Assembly: GCF_022775115.1 (NCBI RefSeq) | Contig: NZ_JALFLA010000037.1 | Span: 1-58,259 of the forward strand | DNA: 58,259 bases | Source of the DNA: Agathobaculum sp. | GTDB taxonomy: Bacteria > Bacillota > Clostridia > Oscillospirales > Butyricicoccaceae | Direction: 5' to 3' | Program-made: the position numbers and the translations under genes | The notes under the pieces: model-generated | What the model saw: the letters and a program-made list of their open reading frames with translations, nothing else | Told to the model about the DNA's origin: nothing | Database searches by the model: none | Shown: positions 44,803 through 52,384 of the stretch, piece by piece | Position numbering within the stretch: the stretch's first letter is position 1 | Layout: each line of letters begins with the position of its first letter

Positions 44803-45390
44803 ATGCTGTGCAACGACGAAATGAGAAGGGATATCCTGTCAAGGCTTCACGGATACCGCTATGAACATACGCTCGGCTGCGAGCGCGCGGCCAAAATGCT
44901 CGCCGAACGGTTTGGCGGGGAGGTGGACAAAGCGGCCTTCGCCGCGATCCTGCACGACATAACAAAGCATTTTTCAAAAGAAGAACAGTTGAATTTATGT
45001 GAGAAATACGGTATAATACCCTGTAACGTTGAAAAAAGCGAACCCAAAATGCTGCATGGCAAAACGGCCGCAGCCATCGCGCGGGCCGAATACGGCGCGC
45101 CGGAGGATGTGTGCGCCGCGATCGCCTGCCATACCACAGGTAAACACGGCATGACGCTGCTGGATAAGATACTTTATCTGGCGGACTATATAGAGGATAC
45201 GCGCGATTTCCACGGCGTGGAAAAGGCGCGCAAGCTGGCGCGGAAGGATATCGACCGCGCGCTGCTCTATTGCTACGACCAGACGCTGTGCGAGCTGATC
45301 GGGCGGGGCAAGCTGATCCACAGCGACACCATCGGCGCTTATAACGATTTGGTTGGACATGGTGTGCGCTGGCGTGAGGAACACGACTGA
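44803..45390 (+). CDS. yqeK: YqeK-family HD-domain hydrolase (Ap4A hydrolase)
   Basis: YqeK proteins cleave diadenosine tetraphosphate symmetrically to two ADP. The 195-residue protein has the HD signature FAAILHDITKHFS (His-Asp metal ligands near residue 50), a preceding YEHTLGCERAAKML with the first His, HGKTAAAIAR, and ILYLADYIEDTRDF, matching the family. GAAAGG lies about 10 bases before the ATG at 44803. Position after nadD and near rsfS is the conserved Firmicute arrangement. Confidence 0.93.
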   Translation: MLCNDEMRRDILSRLHGYRYEHTLGCERAAKMLAERFGGEVDKAAFAAILHDITKHFSKEEQLNLCEKYGIIPCNVEKSEPKMLHGKTAAAIARAEYGAPEDVCAAIACHTTGKHGMTLLDKILYLADYIEDTRDFHGVEKARKLARKDIDRALLYCYDQTLCELIGRGKLIHSDTIGAYNDLVGHGVRWREEHD

Positions 45391-45413
45391 ATAATTGGAG
45401 GCAAGGATTCATT

Positions 45414-47276
45414 TTGAAACTCTTTGGAGGAAGCAGCGGCCGAAACGGGCAAAAAAACCGAGTCACCCGCATGGAAGAACGCTACGAGCGGCCGCTGCAG
45501 CAGACGGCGCCAAAGACGCGCCCTGCCGCCGCAAAGCCGGGCAGTACGGCGGCGCGTCCCACCGTCTCAAGGCCGGGCAGCACGGCGGCGCGTCCCACAG
45601 CCCCAAGGCCGGGCAGCACGGCGGCACGTCCCACCGCCCCGAAGCCGGGCAGTACGGCGGCGCGTCCCACCGCCCCAAGGCCGGGCAGCACGGCGGCGCG
45701 TCCCACCGCCCCAAGGCCGGGCAGTACGGCGGCGCGTCCCACCGCCCCGAAGCCGGGCAGTACGGCGGCGCGTCCCACCGCCCCAAGGCCGGGCAGTACG
45801 GCGGCAGCACGCGCCGCTGTCGCAGCGCAGGCGCTTGCCGCGCAGAAAAAAAGGCGGAAGCGTGCGGTCATCATCACGGTGTCGGTCGTGCTGACTATGC
45901 TGCTGGCCGTGACGGCGGGCGCGGTGTGGATGTTTGTGCGTCCGCCCGAGATCAAGAACGATCCGACCATCATGGATGAGGAAAACGGAGATAAGGTCGA
46001 CGTGGACAGCCTGCTCAACTCGGGGCAGCGCGTGGACGATTTGTTCACCTTTGTGATCGGTGCGGTGGATGAGGATCAGACCCGCACCGACGCGCTCATG
46101 GTCGCAACGATGGATGTCAAGAAAAAGACCATCAGCGTCATGAATATCCCGCGCGATACCATGTGCAACAATGGCTATTCGGGCGCGAGCCGCAAGATAA
46201 ACGCGGCCTACGGCATGAAAAAGGGCGGCGATATCGAGCGTACCAAAAAAGAGATCGAGCGACTGATGGGCTTTAAGCCGGATAAATACGTCATCGTCAA
46301 CTTTGACGGCATCGCCGCTATCGTGGACGCGATCGGCGGCATTGATTATGAGGTGCCGTTCCGTATGCAGTATGACGACCCCTCGCAGAACCTGCACATC
46401 GACCTGTATGCCGGAATGCAAAAGCTGAACGGCAAGCAAACGGTCGAGTTCTTGCGCTGGCGGCACAACAACGATTATTCAGTGCAGTACCCGAACGGCG
46501 ACGAGGGGCGTGTGGAGAACCAGCAGAAGTTCCTTAAGGCGCTGGCCGCCGAGGTGTTTCAGCTGAAAAACGTGACCAAGATCAAGGCGCTGGCAAACGC
46601 GGTGTTTGAAAACGTCAAGACCGATTTTACCGCGGGGCAAATCCTTTGGATGGGGATGCAGGCCATGCAGATCAAGAACGAGAACATTAGGTTCTTCACT
46701 CTGCCCGGCTACGGCCAGATGAGCTATGCCGGCAGCGACCCGTACCGGTATTCGTTTTTCTTCCCGTATTATCAGGAGACGCTCGATCTGGTCAACCGGT
46801 ATTTCAACCCGTTCTCACTGCCGATCGAGACGCTGGATATCGTCAGCGGCCCTGAGGGCGGCTCGGGCGGCGGTTCGAGCAGCAGCGGTGACGACGACCC
46901 GGCGGATAACTACGTTTGGGGCGATACCAATCAGTCCACCGGCGATGATGGCGGCGGCACAGACGATCCCGAACAGAGCAACGGGGACGGGCAGACCACC
47001 GACCCCGGTACGGGCGGTACGGGCGAGACCGGTACGACCAATCCCGGTACGGGCGGCACGGGCGAGACCGGCACGACCGATCCCGGCACAGGCGGGACGG
47101 GCGGTACAGGTACGGCTGACCCCGGCACGGGCGGTACGGGCGAGACCGGCACGACCGACCCCGGCACGGGCGGCACAGGCGGGACGGGCACGACCGATCC
47201 CGGTGCTGCCGGGCCGAGCCCCACGCCCACACCACCAGCGGGCGGCGATACCGCGTCGGTCGACCCGGAGGCCTGA
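45414..47276 (+). CDS. LytR-CpsA-Psr family cell-wall glycopolymer ligase with two repeat tracts
   Basis: LCP enzymes attach anionic glycopolymers to peptidoglycan outside the membrane. The 620-residue protein starts at TTG 45414 with AAGGA 6 bases and GGAGG 12 bases upstream. Residues about 42-125 are seven 12-residue units (GSTAARPTAPRP or APKP). A membrane segment follows (about 150-172, AVIITVSVVLTMLLAVTAGAVWMFV), then the LCP domain with DEDQTRTDALMVATMD, SVMNIPRDTM, INAAYGMKKGGD and ELFRW-like EFLRWRHNN. The tail (from about 485) is Ser/Gly/Asp-rich with five 13-residue units (TDPGTGGTGETGT-type). The cytoplasmic repeat and outer Gly/Thr tail are unusual for the family. Confidence 0.9.
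   Translation: MKLFGGSSGRNGQKNRVTRMEERYERPLQQTAPKTRPAAAKPGSTAARPTVSRPGSTAARPTAPRPGSTAARPTAPKPGSTAARPTAPRPGSTAARPTAPRPGSTAARPTAPKPGSTAARPTAPRPGSTAAARAAVAAQALAAQKKRRKRAVIITVSVVLTMLLAVTAGAVWMFVRPPEIKNDPTIMDEENGDKVDVDSLLNSGQRVDDLFTFVIGAVDEDQTRTDALMVATMDVKKKTISVMNIPRDTMCNNGYSGASRKINAAYGMKKGGDIERTKKEIERLMGFKPDKYVIVNFDGIAAIVDAIGGIDYEVPFRMQYDDPSQNLHIDLYAGMQKLNGKQTVEFLRWRHNNDYSVQYPNGDEGRVENQQKFLKALAAEVFQLKNVTKIKALANAVFENVKTDFTAGQILWMGMQAMQIKNENIRFFTLPGYGQMSYAGSDPYRYSFFFPYYQETLDLVNRYFNPFSLPIETLDIVSGPEGGSGGGSSSSGDDDPADNYVWGDTNQSTGDDGGGTDDPEQSNGDGQTTDPGTGGTGETGTTNPGTGGTGETGTTDPGTGGTGGTGTADPGTGGTGETGTTDPGTGGTGGTGTTDPGAAGPSPTPTPPAGGDTASVDPEA
45540..45791 (+). repeat. Seven 36-bp coding tandem repeats in the LCP gene
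   Basis: Units begin at 45540, 45576, 45612, 45648, 45684, 45720 and 45756; a partial eighth starts at 45792. Each encodes GSTAARPT plus APRP, APKP or VSRP. Units 2-4 and 5-7 show the same Arg/Lys/Arg order, suggesting a 108-bp duplication. Because no unit contains a stop codon in other frames, several frames on both strands are open here. Confidence 0.95.
46998..47192 (+). repeat. Five 39-bp coding tandem repeats at the LCP gene 3' end
   Basis: Units of 13 residues (TDPGTGGTGETGT with D/N, E/G and T/A changes) start at 46998, 47037, 47076, 47115 and 47154. They lie in the extracellular Gly/Thr/Pro-rich tail. Confidence 0.93.
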
Positions 47277-47313
47277 GGGATTTGTGATTTTGATAGAAGG
47301 AGTTGGGCAAATT

Positions 47314-47679
47314 TTGACCGCAAAAGAGACTGTAAAAGCGATCTGTGAGGCGCTGCGCGAAAAGAAGGCGCAGGGGATGCAGGTGCTGCAGGTGGAGCGC
47401 CTGACCGAGCTGACCGAATATTTCGTCATCTGCTCGGCGACCTCGACCACGCAGGTCAAGGCGCTGGCCGACAATGTGGAGTGGCGGCTCAAGTACGATC
47501 ATGAGACGCTCGTCCACCATACCGAAGGCTATGAGTCCGCGCAGTGGATGCTGCTCGATTACGGCAGCGTCGTAGTGCACATCTTCATGCCCGAAGCGCG
47601 TAAGTTCTACAATCTGGAAAATCTATGGAAGGACGGCACGCCCATACCGCTGGCCGACCTTGGCATCGAAGAAGAATAG
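47314..47679 (+). CDS. rsfS: Ribosomal silencing factor RsfS
   Basis: RsfS binds ribosomal protein L14 and keeps the subunits apart when nutrients are scarce. The 121-residue protein starts TAKETVKAICEALREKKAQG and has VLQVERLTELTEYFVICSA, QVKALADNV and WMLLDYGSVVVHIFMPEAR, the family core. The TTG at 47314 is chosen since AAGGAG lies 11 bases before it; an in-frame GTG at 47284 would add ten residues not typical of the family. It sits between the LCP gene and leuS, as in many Firmicutes. Confidence 0.93.
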   Translation: MTAKETVKAICEALREKKAQGMQVLQVERLTELTEYFVICSATSTTQVKALADNVEWRLKYDHETLVHHTEGYESAQWMLLDYGSVVVHIFMPEARKFYNLENLWKDGTPIPLADLGIEEE

Positions 47680-47726
47680 CACGCGCCGCGCTTGAAATGA
47701 GACATTCACTTTAGGGGGAAACACCG

Positions 47727-50135
47727 TTGAAGTACGATCACGAACAAATAGAAAAGAAATGGCAGGACATTTGGGATGAGGCGCATTGCTTTGAGGCAGA
47801 GAATGACAGCCAAAAGGAAAAGTTCTACGCGCTGGTAGAGTTCCCGTATCCGTCCGGACAGGGGCTGCATGTCGGCCATCCGCGCTCCTACACGGCGCTC
47901 GATATCGTGGCGCGCAAAAGGCGGATGCAGGGCTACAATGTGCTCTATCCGATGGGCTGGGATGCCTTTGGCCTGCCGACCGAGAACTACGCCATCAAAA
48001 ATCACGTCCACCCGGCCGAGGTAACCAAGAAGAATATCGCCCGCTTTAAGGGGCAGCTCAAGGCGCTCGGCCTGTCGTTTGACTGGTCGCGTGAGATCAA
48101 CACCACCGACCCCAGCTACTACAAATGGACGCAGTGGATATTCCTGCAGCTTTTCAAAAAGGGTCTGGCGTACAAAAAGGAGATGAACGTCAACTGGTGC
48201 ACCTCGTGCAAGTGCGTGCTGGCCAACGAAGAGGTGGTTAACGGCGTGTGCGAGCGCTGCGGCAGCGAGGTCGTGCGCAAGAACAAGAGCCAGTGGATGC
48301 TGGCCATCACCAAGTACGCCCAGCGGCTGATCGACGATCTGGACGAGGTCGACTATGTCGAGCGCGTCAAGATACAGCAGCGCAACTGGATCGGCCGCTC
48401 GACCGGCGCGGAGGTTGATTTTAAGACCACCACGGGCGATACGCTGACCGTTTATACCACCCGGCCGGACACGCTGTTCGGCGCGACCTACATGGTCATC
48501 TCGCCCGAGCATCCGATGGTCGAGCAGTGGGCGGATCAACTGACCAATATGGCTGATATCCGCGCTTACCGCGAGGAGGCCGCGCGCAAGTCCGACTTTG
48601 AGCGCACCGAGCTGAACAAGGACAAGACCGGTGTACGGCTGGAGGGTGTTGCGGCGGTCAACCCGGTAAACGGTAAGGAGATCCCGATCTTCGTGTCCGA
48701 CTATGTGCTGATGGGCTACGGCACGGGCGCGATCATGGCCGTGCCCGCGCATGACGAGCGCGACTGGGCTTTTGCCAAGGCGTTCGGCTGCGCCATCGTC
48801 GAGGTCGTTTCGGGCGGCGGGGATGTGCAGCAGGCCGCCTTTACCGCCAAGGATGAGAGCGGCATTTTGGTCAATTCGGATTTCCTCAACGGCAAAACGG
48901 TCAAGGACGCCATCCCAGCCATGATCGACTGGTTGGAAAGCCAAGGCATCGGCCGCGCCAAGGTGCAGTATAAGCTGCGCGACTGGGTGTTCTCCCGCCA
49001 GCGCTATTGGGGCGAGCCGATTCCGCTGGTGCATTGTGACAAGTGCGGCTGGGTGCCGCTGCCCGAGGAGCAGCTGCCGCTGACCCTGCCCGATGTGCAC
49101 ACCTATGAGCCGACCGATAACGGCGAATCGCCGCTGGCGCACATGACCGATTGGGTGAACACCACCTGCCCGGCGTGCGGCGCGCCTGCCAAGCGGGAGA
49201 CCGATACCATGCCCCAGTGGGCCGGCTCGTCTTGGTATTTCCTGCGCTATATGGACCCGCATAACGACAAGGCGCTGGCCTCCAAGGAGGCACTCGCGTA
49301 CTGGTCGCCGGTCGATTGGTATAACGGCGGCATGGAGCACACGACGCTCCACCTGCTGTACAGCCGCTTCTGGCACAAGTTCCTGTACGATATCGGCATC
49401 GTGCCGACCAAGGAGCCGTATGCCAAGCGCACCAGCCACGGTATGATCCTCGGCGAGAACGGCGAGAAGATGTCCAAATCCCGCGGCAACGTCGTCAACC
49501 CGGATGAGATCGTCGAGACCTACGGTGCGGACACCATGCGCCTGTACGAAATGTTCATCGGCGACTTTGAAAAGGCCGCGCCGTGGAGCTCAAAATCCAT
49601 CAAGGGCTGCCGCCGCTTCCTCGAGCGCGTCTGGAGCCTGGCCGATAAGGTGCAGCCGGGCGAAGCGTATTCCGCGCAGCATGAGGTGCTCATGCACCGC
49701 ACGATCAAAAAGGTCGGCGAGGATGTGGACAACCTCAAGGCCAATACCGCGATCGCGGCGCTGATGACCATGCTAAACGAGTTTTACGACAAGGGCGTTA
49801 ACATGGCTGAGTACAAAACGCTGCTGGCGCTGCTCAGTCCCTTCGCGCCGCATATCGCTGAGGAGCTGTGGCAGCAGACCGGCGGCGAGGGCCTGCTCTC
49901 GGTCGCGCCGTGGCCGGTGTATGACGAGGCCAAAACGGTCGAGGACAGCGTTGAGATCGCCGTGCAGGTCAACGGTAAGCTCCGGTGCACGATCAACCTG
50001 CCGACCGGCTGCGACAAGCAGACGGCCATCGATGCCGCGCTGGCGCAGGACAAGGTGCAGCATGCGATCGAGGGCAAGCAGATGGTCAAGCAGATCGTCG
50101 TGCCCGGCAAGATCGTCAACCTTGTGGTCAAGTAA
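47727..50135 (+). CDS. leuS: Leucyl-tRNA synthetase
   Basis: LeuRS charges tRNA-Leu. The 802-residue class I enzyme has the HIGH-type motif HVGHP (48-52) after [23 protein letters not shown], zinc-type Cys clusters (CTSCKCV, CERCGS), the editing domain with [14 protein letters not shown] and [36 protein letters not shown] at about 581-585, and a C-terminal anticodon-binding domain ending VNLVVK. The start is TTG at 47727 with AGGGGGAA upstream. Length is normal. A strong rpsU promoter lies just past its stop. Confidence 0.97.
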   Translation: MKYDHEQIEKKWQDIWDEAHCFEAENDSQKEKFYALVEFPYPSGQGLHVGHPRSYTALDIVARKRRMQGYNVLYPMGWDAFGLPTENYAIKNHVHPAEVTKKNIARFKGQLKALGLSFDWSREINTTDPSYYKWTQWIFLQLFKKGLAYKKEMNVNWCTSCKCVLANEEVVNGVCERCGSEVVRKNKSQWMLAITKYAQRLIDDLDEVDYVERVKIQQRNWIGRSTGAEVDFKTTTGDTLTVYTTRPDTLFGATYMVISPEHPMVEQWADQLTNMADIRAYREEAARKSDFERTELNKDKTGVRLEGVAAVNPVNGKEIPIFVSDYVLMGYGTGAIMAVPAHDERDWAFAKAFGCAIVEVVSGGGDVQQAAFTAKDESGILVNSDFLNGKTVKDAIPAMIDWLESQGIGRAKVQYKLRDWVFSRQRYWGEPIPLVHCDKCGWVPLPEEQLPLTLPDVHTYEPTDNGESPLAHMTDWVNTTCPACGAPAKRETDTMPQWAGSSWYFLRYMDPHNDKALASKEALAYWSPVDWYNGGMEHTTLHLLYSRFWHKFLYDIGIVPTKEPYAKRTSHGMILGENGEKMSKSRGNVVNPDEIVETYGADTMRLYEMFIGDFEKAAPWSSKSIKGCRRFLERVWSLADKVQPGEAYSAQHEVLMHRTIKKVGEDVDNLKANTAIAALMTMLNEFYDKGVNMAEYKTLLALLSPFAPHIAEELWQQTGGEGLLSVAPWPVYDEAKTVEDSVEIAVQVNGKLRCTINLPTGCDKQTAIDAALAQDKVQHAIEGKQMVKQIVVPGKIVNLVVK

Positions 50136-50142
50136 TTTGTTG

Positions 50143-50171
50143 TTGACACGGACTGCAAAACAAGATATAAT
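50143..50171 (+). promoter_or_regulatory. Consensus promoter of rpsU
   Basis: Perfect TTGACA (50143-50148), exactly 17 bases, then perfect TATAAT (50166-50171). This is the best sigma-A promoter in the window and fits the high demand for a ribosomal protein. Confidence 0.9.
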
Positions 50172-50254
50172 AATTTTACGGTTCTGTGTGCCGGCAGCAC
50201 ATTGGCCGTGCAAAGTGTTCCCGGGGAGGGGAACGCGCGGAGGGAGGGAAAACT

Positions 50255-50437
50255 GTGTCGGAAATCCGCATTAAGGAAAACGAGTCGATCGACAGCGCGC
50301 TGCGCCGCTTCAAGCGTTCGTGCGCGAAGGCGGGTACGCTTTCCGAGCTCCGCAAGCGTGAGCATTATGAAAGCCCGAGCGTAAAGCGCCGCAAGAAGTC
50401 TGAGGCCGCTCGTGCCAAGAAGAAAAAGTTCAGATGA
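50255..50437 (+). CDS. rpsU: 30S ribosomal protein S21
   Basis: S21 is a small basic protein of the 30S platform that helps base-pairing of the mRNA ribosome site with 16S rRNA. The 60-residue product reads [20 protein letters not shown], followed by [20 protein letters not shown] and a Lys/Arg-rich end (KKKKFR). The start is GTG at 50255, with GGAGGGAGG 7 bases upstream. A consensus promoter about 85 bases upstream and a strong terminator just after make it a single-gene unit. Confidence 0.96.
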   Translation: MSEIRIKENESIDSALRRFKRSCAKAGTLSELRKREHYESPSVKRRKKSEAARAKKKKFR

Positions 50438-50447
50438 TCGTACAAAA

Positions 50448-50479
50448 AGCTCCGGAAGCTGCTTCCGGAGCTTTTTTTG
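50448..50479 (+). terminator. Intrinsic terminator of rpsU
   Basis: AGCTCCGGAAG, loop CTG and CTTCCGGAGCT form a perfect 11-bp stem with seven T after it; A residues before it make it potentially bidirectional. Confidence 0.93.
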
Positions 50480-50564
50480 ACCCTTGCCGCCCGCGCTGCG
50501 TAGGCTTAACAGATTTTTTATGATTTCTACAAACTTTGGACACATGCGTAGGCTATACTATGAC

Positions 50565-50702
50565 CAGAGCAAAGGACATAAATCACCTTTGACTGAACCG
50601 CTTCTTCATGGGGAGCGTATCAAAATCTGTTCGGCCCTGCGGGACGGAATACCGCGCAGGCTCCCGGACAGTCCAACAACACGAGGCGGTACCGCCTCTT
50701 TT
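50565..50702 (+). ncRNA. Candidate structured small RNA downstream of rpsU
   Basis: About 140 bases between rpsU and the gerA-type gene have no credible ORF. A -10-like TATACT is at 50554-50559, without a good -35. Folding by eye gives GGGAG (about 50611) pairing with CTCCC (about 50660), enclosing CCTGCG/CGCAGG with an inner CGG-AATA-CCG hairpin, then a 16-base palindrome GAGGCGGT/ACCGCCTC (50683-50698) followed by TTTT as a terminator. I could not match it to 6S RNA, SRP RNA, RNase P or a known riboswitch. No plus-strand gene follows for 1.6 kb, so it would be a stand-alone RNA. Confidence 0.4.
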
Positions 50703-50708
50703 CGATAA

Positions 50709-50743
50709 CGCGTGCCGGGGTGCTCCCCGGCGCGTGCTTTTTT
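50709..50743 (+). terminator. Second intrinsic terminator, plus strand
   Basis: GCCGGGG, loop TGCT and CCCCGGC, extended by CGCGT/GCGTG with wobbles, give a 12-bp stem followed by six T. It lies right at the stop of the minus-strand gerA-type gene and blocks read-through into it. Confidence 0.85.
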
Positions 50744-52142
50744 ATTGGCGGCGGATAGACGGACGAAACAGCTTCTGCCGGAGCACCCGCAGGTCGAGCG
50801 GGATGAGCGGATACAGATAGCTGCGGCCGGAAAAGGTCTTGCAGCGCAGCAGGATGACCAGCACGGCGAGCAGGCCGCCGAGCAGTCCCCACAAGCCGCC
50901 GAGCGTGACGAGGATGAGCAGCGCGATGCGCATAAATTTGACCGCGTAGCCCAGCTCGAACGAGGGCTGGTTGAACGCGCCGAGCGCAACAAAGGCCATA
51001 TACAGCATGGCTTCGGCGGAAAACCAGCCGGACTGTACCGCGAAATCGCCCACAACGATACCGGCGATGACCGAGAGCGAAGTCGTCATCATCGAAGGGG
51101 TGTTGAGCGTGGCGAGCTTCAGTCCGTCAATGCCAAGCTCCAATATGAGCAGCTGCCAGAACAGCGGCACGCGGGGCGCCTCCGCCGGGATGAGAAAGGA
51201 AATCGACGTGGGTAGCAGCGCCGGGTTGCGGTTGACCAGCAGCCAGAGCGGCGTGAGCAGCAGCATGGCCAGCAGCACCGCAAAGCGGATCAGGCGCAGA
51301 TATGAGCCGGTCAGCGGGGGGAAATAATAGTCGTTTGCCTCCTCCATGATGTCAAAGAGCGAGGAGGGCAGCGTCATTGCAGCGGGGGAGTTGTCCACCA
51401 GCAGCACCACGTCGCCCTCGAGCACCTGCGCGGCGGCGGCATCCGGACGCTCGGTGTATTTGAAGCGCGGAAAGGGGTTATACCACTTGTGCGGCAACAG
51501 CAGCTCGGCCAAGCTCTCCTGATTCATGGTCAGCGCGTCTACATCACCGGGGTGCGCCAGCTTTTCGTGCAGCTTGTCGAGCACAGCGCGGTCAACGCGG
51601 TCATCCATGTAGCACAGCACAACGTCAGTCTGGCTGGCGCTGCCAAGCGAATAGGCCTCCATCCGCAGTGCGGTCGAGCGGATGCGCCGCCGGATGAGCG
51701 CGCAGTTGAGCACCATGGTCTCAACAAAGCCGTCGTGCGAGCCGCGGAACACCTTGTCCTTTTCCGGCTCGGCGGTGTCCCGCTGGGGATAGGTGCGGAT
51801 GTCGAGCAGAATGAGCTGCGAAAAGCCCTCAATCAGCAGCGCGGTCTGGCCGGACAGCACGGCGGTGACAGCCTTGTCCAGATCCGGCTCGAGCGCGGCC
51901 TCGCAGTAGGGCACGGCGCGGTCGAGAAAGTGCTGCGCGCTCTCAAAGCAAGGGTCGTCCTGCTTCAGCGCGTAGAAGAATTCCATGATTTTTTCAAACA
52001 GATCGTCCTTGACAAAGCCATCGACGAGCACGAACAGCGCGCGCCGTCCGCCGAAAAATACCGGGCGATCGAGCAGATCGAAGCTCTTTTGGGTCTGCAA
52101 GGCCGCCCGCAGCGCCTTGGCGCGGGCATCAAAATCGGACAT
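50742..52142 (-). CDS. GerA-family spore germination protein
   Basis: GerA-family A subunits are part of the germinant receptor in the spore inner membrane. The 466-residue protein has a large soluble N-terminal domain (about 1-260, including GGRRALFVLVDGFVKDDL and LLPHKWYNPFPRFKYTERPD) and a C-terminal part with about five membrane segments (from 288, LRLIRFAVLLAMLLLTPLWLLV), with SISFLIPAEAPRVPLFWQLL and TPSMMTTSLSVIAGIVVGDFAV as family signatures. GerB and GerC partner genes are absent beside it, so it could also be a SpoVAF-type protein. The ATG at 52142 has only a weak ribosome site (GGGCGG). It implies a sporulating host. Confidence 0.9.
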   Translation of the reverse strand: MSDFDARAKALRAALQTQKSFDLLDRPVFFGGRRALFVLVDGFVKDDLFEKIMEFFYALKQDDPCFESAQHFLDRAVPYCEAALEPDLDKAVTAVLSGQTALLIEGFSQLILLDIRTYPQRDTAEPEKDKVFRGSHDGFVETMVLNCALIRRRIRSTALRMEAYSLGSASQTDVVLCYMDDRVDRAVLDKLHEKLAHPGDVDALTMNQESLAELLLPHKWYNPFPRFKYTERPDAAAAQVLEGDVVLLVDNSPAAMTLPSSLFDIMEEANDYYFPPLTGSYLRLIRFAVLLAMLLLTPLWLLVNRNPALLPTSISFLIPAEAPRVPLFWQLLILELGIDGLKLATLNTPSMMTTSLSVIAGIVVGDFAVQSGWFSAEAMLYMAFVALGAFNQPSFELGYAVKFMRIALLILVTLGGLWGLLGGLLAVLVILLRCKTFSGRSYLYPLIPLDLRVLRQKLFRPSIRRQ

Positions 52143-52308
52143 AGAAGGTTCCGCCCTTTCCATATAAATGGAAATAGCTTGCGCGAAAAGGGGTGGGATT
52201 ATACGACAGCGGCAAGCGCCTGCCGCGCAAAAGCACCCGGCCTGCGCGGCAGGAGATGGAAGATGCGGCATAAAAATGCGGTATATGCTTCGTTTGCCAA
52301 GGAAATGA

Positions 52309-52337
52309 TTGAAAATGGGCAAGATATCGCGTATACT
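52309..52337 (+). promoter_or_regulatory. Promoter of parE
   Basis: TTGAAA (52309-52314), a 17-base spacer and TATACT (52332-52337) lie about 47 bases before the parE ATG. Confidence 0.6.
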
Positions 52338-52384
52338 ATACTGGTGAGAAAACGGAATTTTGAAAAACGGGAGCAAGAGACTGC

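Noticed and set aside
45463-46466. Several open frames on both strands over the LCP repeat tract
   Set aside because: They arise because the 36-bp unit contains no stop in any of these frames; only the LCP frame has conserved domains.
47706-49439. A 577-codon open frame antisense to leuS
   Set aside because: LeuRS motifs are complete on the plus strand; the antisense frame is a composition shadow.
50484-50708. 74-codon ORF downstream of rpsU
   Set aside because: No ribosome site and it overlaps the rpsU terminator edge and the structured RNA candidate; the peptide shows no family feature.
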